Below the pieces are notes generated by a model, which searched no databases, was not told where the DNA came from, and worked only from the letters and a program-made list of their open reading frames with translations. The position numbers were made by a program, and so were the translations under genes. Shown piece by piece: positions 1 to 6,916 of a stretch of 14,717 nt of DNA. Location of the stretch: assembly GCA_021811635.1 (NCBI GenBank), contig JAJZNS010000091.1, positions 1 through 14,717 on the forward strand, given 5' to 3'. The DNA comes from Thermoplasmata archaeon (GTDB lineage: Archaea > Thermoplasmatota > Thermoplasmata > Thermoplasmatales > Thermoplasmataceae). Position 1 is the stretch's first letter. The number at the start of each line of letters is the position of its first letter.

Positions 1-991
1 CAGATGCAGCAATTTGTGGTGCTATTATCAATATCTCCTGAATATTGTTCATCTTGTCACGGGTGCCGATCACCAATACTCTCTCCGGTATAATTTTCGA
101 AATAACGCGTTCTGACAGCTCGTAATTCCCCCTTCCAAGAAGTACGCCCATTCCACCTATGGGCGACAGCACAATCCGGTAGTTTTCCTCCGCTACAATC
201 CTGTAAATTTCTTCCTCCCCGGCCCTAGCCAAATGAAGCTTTCCATCCTTCACGACTTTGAAGTCAAGAACACTGGTGCCGTTGATCCCGAGTTCAGTGA
301 GCACTGCGCCGCATGTGGTTCCTGGCCCAATCACGTATGCCACCCCCTGCTGCATCTCTTCCACCACACCGGAGGCGATTGCCGAGGCGGTTGCACCGGA
401 AAAAACAACCTTCGGATCCTGGTTTCCCGTCCTGTATTCCAACCCATTTACCTTTCCATAGAATCTTACTGAATTGTCATTGAAATCATAGTCCAGGACT
501 TCTTTTTCCTCAGTATTCAGCGTACCAGACATAAAAAGATCGAGTTCGTCAACTGCGTCCTGCCATGTGTACGAGAATATTGAGCTGTACATCTTAATCC
601 CGGATGGCACTCCAATTACCGGGATGCCTATGGGCAAGCTTTCCATAACGTCTCTCGCCGTGCCGTCTCCCCCCACAAAAACAATAATGTCGGCACCAAG
701 CCTGCAGGCCTCCCTGACGAAGTAAACAGAATCATTCCTGGTACTGGGTTCGTGCCAATTTATTGCCTGAGATGATCCAAATGATCCAACTGTGAGGTCA
801 TCGTAAACCGGTGAGTCAGGATGAATCAGCCGGAACGTCCGGGGGTTTCGAATGGACCCGAGGAACAGCCTTCCAATGCTGACCGATTCAGAGGCAGAAT
901 AGTTCCCGGCAGGAAGGTTGTCTGAAGACTTCAAACTTAATTTCTTTCCTTCCCCTGCTACCGGGTTGATGAAAAAGCCCATGGTTTTCAT
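1..991 (-). CDS. ATP/polyphosphate-dependent NAD kinase, archaeal COG3199 type, partial (C-terminus off the left edge)
   Basis: Predicted to phosphorylate NAD to NADP in the cytoplasm. The N-terminus reads MKTMGFFINPVAG, with the NPxAG loop typical of this superfamily. The phosphate-binding GGDGT motif is at residues 107-111 (GADIIVFVGGDGTARD). A glycine-rich stretch near residues 215-235 (GVAYVIGPGTTCGAVL) fits the family's second domain. The frame stays open for 330 codons to the window edge. Family members run roughly 330-370 residues, so perhaps 20-40 residues are missing. I start at the ATG at 991 because it overlaps the stop of the upstream M50 gene as ATGA, which implies translational coupling. 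The ATG at 982 is a second in-frame possibility. It is the last visible gene of the flpA-alaS-M50 run. Family assignment is firm; substrate and phosphate donor are inferred from the family. Confidence 0.88.
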   Translation of the reverse strand, partial: MKTMGFFINPVAGEGKKLSLKSSDNLPAGNYSASESVSIGRLFLGSIRNPRTFRLIHPDSPVYDDLTVGSFGSSQAINWHEPSTRNDSVYFVREACRLGADIIVFVGGDGTARDVMESLPIGIPVIGVPSGIKMYSSIFSYTWQDAVDELDLFMSGTLNTEEKEVLDYDFNDNSVRFYGKVNGLEYRTGNQDPKVVFSGATASAIASGVVEEMQQGVAYVIGPGTTCGAVLTELGINGTSVLDFKVVKDGKLHLARAGEEEIYRIVAEENYRIVLSPIGGMGVLLGRGNYELSERVISKIIPERVLVIGTRDKMNNIQEILIIAPQIAAS

Positions 992-2718
992 TGATAATCA
1001 GCGTAACAGATTGCTGCCATATATCCGGAAGTCATGGCGACTATTTCAGCCTGCCCGGGGGAGTTCTCGGCAACGAACTGGATTGTAGTGAAGGCGTAAG
1101 GCGTTATCTGGAATAAGTTGAAGGATATCGGAGATCCGGGAACGTTTGACGATTGCCTGTAAAACTGAGATGCATTGATGGTCATTGTGAACGCCGTAGG
1201 CTGATCCGTGATGACATACAGGGACACGTTTACAGTCCTATTCGTATCATCAAAAAGCGACAGCCTCAGTGGTATCCCGGGCTTGGAGGGGCTCGGATAA
1301 TAAGGGTTCTTGCCATTGAAAAGCAGCTGGCCGGATTCCCTGACTACAAGGAAGGTTATTGGTGCCGAGGTTGAATAGGTGCCTGTGTAGACGATAAGGG
1401 AAAAATTGTACATCCCAAGGGAAAGACCCGAGGTATTCAAAGAGAGCGTAATGTTTGCGCCTGAACCAGGCATGATGCTTTGTGGAGGATCCGGAATATT
1501 CAGCTGAAGTTGAGGAGAAATTGAGAAGGAAGGATTCACTGGAACCGTACCGGCATTGTAGATACCCACGCTCAAATTATTGGAAGTGTTGTTCGAAACA
1601 TCACCTGTGGACACCGCGACAACCTGGGTACCGGTTAAGACCTGCACATCCATCCTGATCTGGGAAGGAGCGTGATGAATCGGGATCATGCTCACCAGGA
1701 AGATCACCGCAATGACCACCAGGATGGCGCTGACATAATGGGGGAGGGAAATGCCCCCGTTGAGCGGCTCGGCACCATTCAGGCCAAGGAATATGGAGAA
1801 TACGGGTATCACTATGATCTCAGGATAGACCAGGCCCAAACCCGTGAGAGCGACTGCAGATGCATACGAAACGTACCTGAAATTTTTGCCGATAATCCCC
1901 TTCCAGAAGAGGCCACCGTCCAGGTATCCGAGCGGGGCGAAGTTAAGTGCAGATACAAGCAGGCCAATCCAGCCCACAAAAACCATTGGGTTTATGAAGC
2001 CGTTGAATGGGATCGCAAAACTGAAGAAATAATAGAAAGAAAGGGGAAATCCAACGGCTGTGTAGGGCATACTTCCCACCGGGCCCGGGGGGGAATAACT
2101 GACATTGATGAGTCCACCAATGACGATGATGAATACGGAAAAGAGGAAACCAAACAGGATCGGTGCACCGCCACACAAAATCATGGCTTTCCTGTCCCTG
2201 TAGACTTCATCGGAAGTGGAAATGCTTCCTGCGGTGCCAAAAAATAAAGGGTCGGGGATCAAAACCGGAAACGAATATTTCATTCCCGAGCTTGATCTTG
2301 CAAAATACCTCCCAAGTTCCCGGAAGGCGAGAAATCCAAGCATTGGAAGGAAGAATGTGAGAATATCCGTGATAAGCGTGCCCAGGAATGAAGTGGCGCG
2401 ATACAGGGAAGAATATTCAAACCCTGCGTAGAGTATTGATGCCAGGGTTATGAAAAAGAGCACAAATCTGAGAATGGGGTTGTAGTTTTTTGGTTTATCG
2501 AGCTTGATCACGAACAACCGATCAGGCTCCTCCTCCACAGTAAATGGCAGATATCCAAGAAACTTGCATTTATACACCAGAAGGTCAAAGTCGATTCTCT
2601 GGAGCTCTCCGGGTGCAAGGGAGAAGATAATAATCCCCTCTCTCTCCTCGTTGGACTCCACCTGCATCTCGCCATAGATGACTTTGAACAGTTCTGCGTA
2701 TTCTTTTACGTCGGCCAA
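988..2718 (-). CDS. Site-2-protease-like (M50 family) membrane protein, probable pseudoprotease, with large C-terminal ectodomain
   Basis: 576 residues. An N-terminal soluble domain (1-80, including KFLGYLPFTVEEE) resembles the pre-membrane domain of archaeal S2P and plant EGY proteins. About seven hydrophobic segments follow between residues 82 and 347. The expected HExxH zinc motif reads R133-E-L-G-R137, so both zinc-ligand histidines are arginine. The second active-site motif survives as NFAPLGYLDGG (259-269), and the FGTAGSIS plus RDRKAMILCGGAP region matches the family core. Residues 348-576 form a predicted extracytoplasmic beta-rich domain with many N-glycosylation sequons. The start is TTG at 2718, directly after an in-frame stop, with a TATA-like box about 26 bases upstream, fitting a leaderless mRNA. 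It lies 29 bases after alaS and overlaps the NAD kinase start. Fold assignment is strong; loss of proteolysis is an inference from the missing ligands. A scaffold or client-binding role, as for inactive EGY3, is possible. Confidence 0.82.
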   Translation of the reverse strand: MADVKEYAELFKVIYGEMQVESNEEREGIIIFSLAPGELQRIDFDLLVYKCKFLGYLPFTVEEEPDRLFVIKLDKPKNYNPILRFVLFFITLASILYAGFEYSSLYRATSFLGTLITDILTFFLPMLGFLAFRELGRYFARSSSGMKYSFPVLIPDPLFFGTAGSISTSDEVYRDRKAMILCGGAPILFGFLFSVFIIVIGGLINVSYSPPGPVGSMPYTAVGFPLSFYYFFSFAIPFNGFINPMVFVGWIGLLVSALNFAPLGYLDGGLFWKGIIGKNFRYVSYASAVALTGLGLVYPEIIVIPVFSIFLGLNGAEPLNGGISLPHYVSAILVVIAVIFLVSMIPIHHAPSQIRMDVQVLTGTQVVAVSTGDVSNNTSNNLSVGIYNAGTVPVNPSFSISPQLQLNIPDPPQSIMPGSGANITLSLNTSGLSLGMYNFSLIVYTGTYSTSAPITFLVVRESGQLLFNGKNPYYPSPSKPGIPLRLSLFDDTNRTVNVSLYVITDQPTAFTMTINASQFYRQSSNVPGSPISFNLFQITPYAFTTIQFVAENSPGQAEIVAMTSGYMAAICYADYQ

Positions 2719-2740
2719 TTACCAGTACCCGTCTGTCTAT

Positions 2741-2748
2741 CTATATTT
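2741..2748 (-). promoter_or_regulatory. TATA-like box for the M50 gene
   Basis: AAATATAG on the minus strand, overlapping the alaS stop codon. Its centre lies about 26 bases upstream of the TTG start at 2718, the spacing expected when transcription starts at the first codon. It suggests the M50 and NAD kinase genes can be transcribed independently of alaS. Confidence 0.45.
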
Positions 2749-5378
2749 CAAGATATTAACTTTTCATTGCTATTTCCGATCGTCTGGGATGCAACCCTGG
2801 CGTTGCCAGTAATGCCTTCGCTCGTGCCGGATAGCTGCGCCAGGATACCGGCAGCGGTATCGCCATACGAAACTACGGTAATTTTCCCGATCCCGGCGGT
2901 TGAGGAATAGACCAGCAAAGGGGCACGAATCTTCTTTGCTCTTGGAACCAGCGCCGGAAGGATCTCCTCGTGGACCATGCCTCTCACCCTGTAAAAATCG
3001 ATCCCATTTTTCTTCATTGGCTCGGCTGTGCTAATCAGGAGATCAGCCATTTCATCCATTATCCTTTCGTGGGACTTCCTCTTCTCAAGGTACCCTTCAT
3101 AAACCTTGGAGAATTTTTCCGCAGCGTCGTCGATCCCCGAGGCCAGGTATGGAACTGTACTGTTGTAAAATCCCTGCAGCTTTTGTGAATACTCCAGTGC
3201 TCCAATGCCTGAAGCGAATATGATCCTCTGTATCCCTTCCTGAATCGACTCCACCCTGACGATCTTGATCATTCCGATCTGAGATGTATTTTTCAGGTGG
3301 GTGCCTCCGCATCCCTCCGCATCCGTATCCTCGATCTCCACAACCCTTAGTTTGTTAGATAGGGGGACACCACCCTGAAACAGCCTGAACCCGTACTTTT
3401 TCAATGCGGAATTCCATTCGATCATTTTCACCGTTATGCTCTTTCCCTGTCTTATCAGTTCAAGGCAGCGCATCTCTATTCTTTTCACGTCAGCGTCGGA
3501 TATCTTCTCATAGTGCGTTACGTCAAGCCTTGAATAGTCCGTTCCTTTCTGCACACCGCTCTGCCAGATATGAGGCCCCAGGACTTCCCTGGTAACGGCT
3601 AAAAGAAGATGGGTGGCAGAATGGCTGACCATGAGCCTCTCCCGTCTCTCGCTGTCTATCACTCCCCTTACTCTTACCTTTTCAGGAATGACGCCGTCTA
3701 TGAAGTGTACAATGGTCCCGTTTATCTTCCGAACACTGCTGACCTCAAACCTCTTTGACCCATAAAAGAGAAAACCTGTATCGAAAGGCTGGCCGCCACC
3801 TTCCGGGTAGAAGGCAGTCTGGTTAAGCACAACAAAATTTTTTCCTGAATGCACCACTATTGCAGTGAATTCCCTAATCGAAGTGTCGTCATAGTAAAGC
3901 GGACGGGTGTCGAATTTTTCGATCTGTAGCGTATCAGCCTTCTCGTGCGCTTCCACAGTCTCCCTTATCTGGAGCCTGTTGAAGCTGACCGGTTTCCCGA
4001 TTTTTTCCGTGACGAGCTGGGCGACGGTTTCAGGCGGTATACCATGTGATTCATATAATTCGGCTACGTCCTTTTCCGAAAGGCTCCCTTTCTTATCTAT
4101 CATCCTGTGGACAAGGGATGTTCCGTTCCTGATAACTTCAGCATACTTTGTCTGTTCCCTTTCCAGAAGGGTCTTTGAAAAATCGAGATCGAATTTGCCG
4201 ATTATTTCCCTGTAATTCCTGGACTGTAGATCAATGAGTTCCTCAAGCTGATCCTCTACCCCAAGTGTTTTGAAATGCCTCAGGGATTTCCGAATGAGGA
4301 GCCTTGCAAGATACCCTACCCTGACATTGGACGGAATCACATGGCTGGACAGCATGAAGAGCAGGGTTCTGGAATGATCCGAAAGGGACCATATTGCCCT
4401 CATTTTTGAAAGGGAATCCAGGAATGATTTTTCGGAAAAATCGCTGTCCCGTCTGCTTAGGGCTTTTACGGTACCGGCAATCACATCCTTCTCATTGTAC
4501 GGATCGCTGTGAATTGCATAGTCAAGGTATTGCATAAGCTGGTCTTCCGGCAGAGGCTCTGTGCCTGATAGGTCAACCAGATGCGATACCAGATCAGGGT
4601 AAACTGCATCATAAATCGTCCCCTTTGAACGGGAAAGCCAGGTCATTCTCTCCAGCCCGTAGCCGGTGTCCACAACCCGCAGTTCCATAGGTGAATACTT
4701 TTCGCCGTCTATGATCCTTTCACCTTTTGGATCCTTGCGCAGATCCATGAATACGAGCGTTGCAATCTCGACTCCTCCAACAAAGACTTCCAGTGCGTTG
4801 CCTGCATTCCCTCCTCCAGACCATGGTTTCTCCGTATACGTGATATTGCCTCTGTCAATTCTGAGTGCTTCCGTCAGGAGGTTGTTGCAGTATTCTATGG
4901 TACCATTCTTCCAGTAAACTTCTTGTCCAGGTGAATTAAAGGAGTCATGGCACATCATTTCAAAGCCCGTGAGATGGCGCCCAGTAACCCCTACGTTTTC
5001 AACATCAGTCATGCGTATGCATGGCTGCGACATAACCAGGGGATTCTCCGGGGGCTTCGCAAATCCCATGGTCACATGGGGCTGAAAGTCATATATTGAA
5101 GCGTTTACAAGGAGAACATCCTCTCTCCACCTTGGCACCACGGGATACGGCTTTACGACTCCATGACTGCTTTTGAAAAAGTCTATGAATGCCTTTCTCA
5201 TGGAATTCACGTCATATGGCTTTGGCACCATCTTAGCACCAAGAAATGTATACCTGTCGCAGTCTGAGTCACCGCAAGTGGCCCGTTTCTCGCTGGACCA
5301 GAAGTGTTTTCCACACTTCACGCATTTCTGCCTTTGATATCCCAGGTTGTCAAACACCGGATATTCAGATTCTGTCAT
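2748..5378 (-). CDS. alaS: Alanyl-tRNA synthetase (archaeal type)
   Basis: Charges tRNA-Ala with alanine and edits mischarged Ser/Gly. With this start it is 876 residues, within the archaeal range. The N-terminal zinc ribbon (Cys 19, 22, 35, 40) and the MRKAFIDFF segment near residue 60 are archaeal features. The class II catalytic domain follows, with GYGLERMTW near residue 240. The editing domain contains GGGQPFDTG near 527, HSATH (H586, H590) and CGGTH (C690, H694), which are the zinc and editing residues. A C-Ala domain ends the protein, though its glycine-rich loop looks weak. I chose ATG 5378 (MTESEYPVF) because it matches the family N-terminus and has GGAG eight bases upstream. A GTG at 5438 would add 20 residues and overlap flpA. 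It follows flpA by 44 bases, probably in one operon. Confidence 0.97.
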   Translation of the reverse strand: MTESEYPVFDNLGYQRQKCVKCGKHFWSSEKRATCGDSDCDRYTFLGAKMVPKPYDVNSMRKAFIDFFKSSHGVVKPYPVVPRWREDVLLVNASIYDFQPHVTMGFAKPPENPLVMSQPCIRMTDVENVGVTGRHLTGFEMMCHDSFNSPGQEVYWKNGTIEYCNNLLTEALRIDRGNITYTEKPWSGGGNAGNALEVFVGGVEIATLVFMDLRKDPKGERIIDGEKYSPMELRVVDTGYGLERMTWLSRSKGTIYDAVYPDLVSHLVDLSGTEPLPEDQLMQYLDYAIHSDPYNEKDVIAGTVKALSRRDSDFSEKSFLDSLSKMRAIWSLSDHSRTLLFMLSSHVIPSNVRVGYLARLLIRKSLRHFKTLGVEDQLEELIDLQSRNYREIIGKFDLDFSKTLLEREQTKYAEVIRNGTSLVHRMIDKKGSLSEKDVAELYESHGIPPETVAQLVTEKIGKPVSFNRLQIRETVEAHEKADTLQIEKFDTRPLYYDDTSIREFTAIVVHSGKNFVVLNQTAFYPEGGGQPFDTGFLFYGSKRFEVSSVRKINGTIVHFIDGVIPEKVRVRGVIDSERRERLMVSHSATHLLLAVTREVLGPHIWQSGVQKGTDYSRLDVTHYEKISDADVKRIEMRCLELIRQGKSITVKMIEWNSALKKYGFRLFQGGVPLSNKLRVVEIEDTDAEGCGGTHLKNTSQIGMIKIVRVESIQEGIQRIIFASGIGALEYSQKLQGFYNSTVPYLASGIDDAAEKFSKVYEGYLEKRKSHERIMDEMADLLISTAEPMKKNGIDFYRVRGMVHEEILPALVPRAKKIRAPLLVYSSTAGIGKITVVSYGDTAAGILAQLSGTSEGITGNARVASQTIGNSNEKLIS

Positions 5379-5386
5379 GTTCCCGG

Positions 5387-5390
5387 CTCC
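5387..5390 (-). promoter_or_regulatory. Ribosome binding site deciding the alaS start
   Basis: GGAG on the minus strand, eight bases before the ATG at 5378. It supports that start over the in-frame GTG at 5438, which overlaps the flpA coding end. Confidence 0.5.
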
Positions 5391-5422
5391 AGTATGTACT
5401 CCTATGCAATAAATTATGTTTG

Positions 5423-6064
5423 CTACCTGCTGAGGCACAGCATGAAGGTGTTCATGTGGAATGGTTTCAGATCAACCGTATATTTTACCTTCATTCCCTT
5501 TATTCCCTGAACAGATTCCCTTAAGATTTCATTATCCCTCTTTGAAAAGGAAATCGACCTTATTTTCAGAACCAGGAATCCATATCTGATCGTTGGCCAG
5601 AATTTTATGGCCTGGTTGAAAATCGAGACCTGATCCCTCTGGGAAATGTCTTGGTAGATGATGTCCGGAGAATCTACCAAAAATTGGTACTTCTCAAGGG
5701 CCCTGGCATCTTCAAGGATCGGAATAATATTGTTTCTCGCTTCCGACAGTTCAAGCAATTTGAGGAAGGGGAGATATGATAGTTCGACACCATAAACTGT
5801 GCCTCCAGGAACCAGATCAGCAACATGACTGACGGTGGTGCCAGAGGCAGCTCCCAGGTAGAGCACCTTTGAGTCTTCGGTGAACGGGAAGAATCTGGTT
5901 TCCTTTGTTAACATTGCCGCAAGCTTGCTTCTTTTTGGATTCCACTGCCTGAGATACCCCTGCCCTTCCTTTGAAATTTTCTCTCCATATACTGATTTTC
6001 CATAGTCAGAGATGGTAAAAACGGAACTCTTTCTTAATACAAGACGTGAAGCTTTGCCCACCAT
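5423..6064 (-). CDS. flpA: Fibrillarin-like rRNA/tRNA 2'-O-methyltransferase
   Basis: SAM-dependent methyltransferase of C/D-box guide ribonucleoproteins, acting on ribose 2'-OH in rRNA and tRNA with Nop5 and L7Ae. It has 213 residues, normal for archaea. RQWNPKRSKLAA (39-50) is the fibrillarin signature and holds the first catalytic lysine (K47). The SAM loop is GAASGTTVSHVAD (71-83), the acidic ribose-binding residue is E94, YQDI carries D139, and K167 lies in VLKIRS. The usual C-terminal PYxxDH motif reads PFHMNT here, so the catalytic Asp-His pair is replaced. No nop5 gene is adjacent, unlike in many archaea. It heads the minus-strand run into alaS and is divergent from MBF1 across only 38 bases. 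Family identity is confident; full catalytic activity is less certain. Confidence 0.92.
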   Translation of the reverse strand: MVGKASRLVLRKSSVFTISDYGKSVYGEKISKEGQGYLRQWNPKRSKLAAMLTKETRFFPFTEDSKVLYLGAASGTTVSHVADLVPGGTVYGVELSYLPFLKLLELSEARNNIIPILEDARALEKYQFLVDSPDIIYQDISQRDQVSIFNQAIKFWPTIRYGFLVLKIRSISFSKRDNEILRESVQGIKGMKVKYTVDLKPFHMNTFMLCLSR

Positions 6065-6074
6065 GGTGATGATA

Positions 6075-6082
6075 CATATATC
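6075..6082 (+). promoter_or_regulatory. TATA-like box for MBF1
   Basis: CATATATC, centred about 25 bases before the ATG at 6103, which fits a leaderless transcript. The divergent flpA has only a weak candidate (AATAATGA near 6089-6096 on the minus strand), so the two promoters must overlap in this 38-base gap. Confidence 0.5.
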
Positions 6083-6102
6083 ACGTTCTCATTATTGTTG
6101 AC

Positions 6103-6549
6103 ATGGCAGAGTGCGAGATGTGCGGAGAAAACGTACCGAGGCTCATCAAGGCGAGAATAGAGTCTGCCGTAATGATGGTATGTGAAAAGTGCCTGAAGTA
6201 CGGGACTCCTGTGGAAAAGAAACGGGAAACACCAAAAACTGTTGTATTCCCAACACAGCCTGCCAGGCCCAGGCCACAGCCTGTAAGCAAGCCGGCGGTA
6301 AGCAAAACGGTAAGCAGAAGGGAAAGCGACAGGGAAATGGAGGACACTTTCCTGATAGACGGATGCGGTGAGGCCATAAAGTCAGCCAGGGAGCGCATTG
6401 GATGGACGCAGGATGATCTCGCCAAAAAGATCATGGAAAAGAAGAATGTTCTTTCCAGCATAGAAAGGGGCGCCCTTATGCCGGATATGAAGACTGCCAG
6501 GAAGCTGGAAAAAACCCTTGGGATAAAGCTGATTGAAAAGGTGCAATAA
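6103..6549 (+). CDS. mbf1: Multiprotein bridging factor 1 (MBF1) family zinc-ribbon/HTH protein
   Basis: 148 residues. The N-terminal zinc ribbon has cysteines in CEMCGEN (4, 7) and CEKCLKYG (near 27 and 30). A proline-rich flexible linker (about 46-65) follows, then a Cro/C1-type helix-turn-helix from about residue 85 (GEAIKSARERIGWTQDDLAKKI), ending with IERGALMPDMKTARKLEKTLGIKL. This order matches archaeal MBF1, which binds ribosomes and affects translation or transcription; DNA-target regulation is not established for the archaeal form. The ATG at 6103 begins MAECEMCGE, the normal start for the family, with a TATA-like box 25 bases upstream. It is divergent from flpA. The C-terminus KLIEKVQ is typical. 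Confidence 0.95.
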   Translation: MAECEMCGENVPRLIKARIESAVMMVCEKCLKYGTPVEKKRETPKTVVFPTQPARPRPQPVSKPAVSKTVSRRESDREMEDTFLIDGCGEAIKSARERIGWTQDDLAKKIMEKKNVLSSIERGALMPDMKTARKLEKTLGIKLIEKVQ

Positions 6550-6550
6550 G

Positions 6551-6567
6551 AACCTGATGTACAGGTT
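6551..6567. repeat. Inverted repeat AACCTG-ATGTA-CAGGTT
   Basis: Perfect 6-base arms around a 5-base spacer, directly after the MBF1 stop and 15 bases upstream of the TATA-like box at 6583. It could be an upstream regulator site for the small downstream gene or a weak hairpin ending MBF1. No T-run follows, so an operator or activator site seems more likely. Confidence 0.4.
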
Positions 6568-6582
6568 TGTACCGTAAAAAGG

Positions 6583-6590
6583 TTATATAG
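6583..6590 (+). promoter_or_regulatory. TATA-like box for the 98-residue gene
   Basis: TTATATAG, centred about 33 bases before the TTG at 6620. Transcription would begin near 6612, leaving a leader of only a few bases. Confidence 0.5.
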
Positions 6591-6619
6591 GCTACACCAT
6601 TGCGAAGGTAGGGTTAAAC

Positions 6620-6916
6620 TTGAAACTTTCTGTAGGCCAGAGGATTGATGTAGAAATCGACAGGGAAGATCTGGAACTTGCCCCGGCGTACAACTACGTG
6701 ATAGCCACCTGGTACCATAAGGGCAACCCGATATACGTGGAACTGGAAACCAACAAGACAATGGTCAGGGAAATCTGGAAGGTGTTTGACGGCAACGATC
6801 GCCGATCTGCCTTGTTTTCAATTTTCAGGGCTTCCGAGAAAAAGTATGTTGTGGAACCTACTATGGTAATACTGAACAGGCAGTCCAGGAATGAAAAGAA
6901 TGAGAGGGAAGATTAG
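6620..6916 (+). CDS. Conserved-looking small protein of unknown function (98 residues)
   Basis: I do not recognise this family. The product is small, soluble and charged, with no signal peptide, membrane segment or cysteine. The N-terminal half looks beta-rich (MKLSVGQRIDVEID, then IATWYHKGNPIYVELET). A helical segment (TMVREIWKVFDGNDRRSALFSIF) and a basic, polar tail follow. The start is a TTG at 6620; no ATG or GTG exists in frame upstream, and the first in-frame ATG lies far into the protein. It has its own TATA-like promoter and a preceding inverted repeat. Codon use matches its neighbours. Its TAG stop overlaps the TAA stop of the convergent dehydrogenase by three bases of a shared TTAG. 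The dedicated promoter and smooth codon use argue that it is real; function is open. Confidence 0.7.
   Translation: MKLSVGQRIDVEIDREDLELAPAYNYVIATWYHKGNPIYVELETNKTMVREIWKVFDGNDRRSALFSIFRASEKKYVVEPTMVILNRQSRNEKNERED

Noticed and set aside
233..472. Short plus-strand frames of 79 and 67 residues inside the NAD kinase
   Set aside because: Both lie antisense to the conserved NAD kinase coding sequence, which is open throughout.
1672..2247. 191-residue plus-strand frame inside the M50 gene
   Set aside because: Antisense of conserved membrane segments of the M50 protein; composition is highly charged with no recognisable fold.
5376..5438. GTG at 5438 as the alaS start
   Set aside because: It adds 20 residues unlike the family N-terminus and overlaps flpA; ATG 5378 has a good ribosome site.
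6081..6761. 226-residue minus-strand frame antisense to MBF1 and the start of the next gene
   Set aside because: It is Ser/Cys/Pro-rich low-complexity translation of the reverse of a clear MBF1 gene and spans its promoter; no family resemblance.
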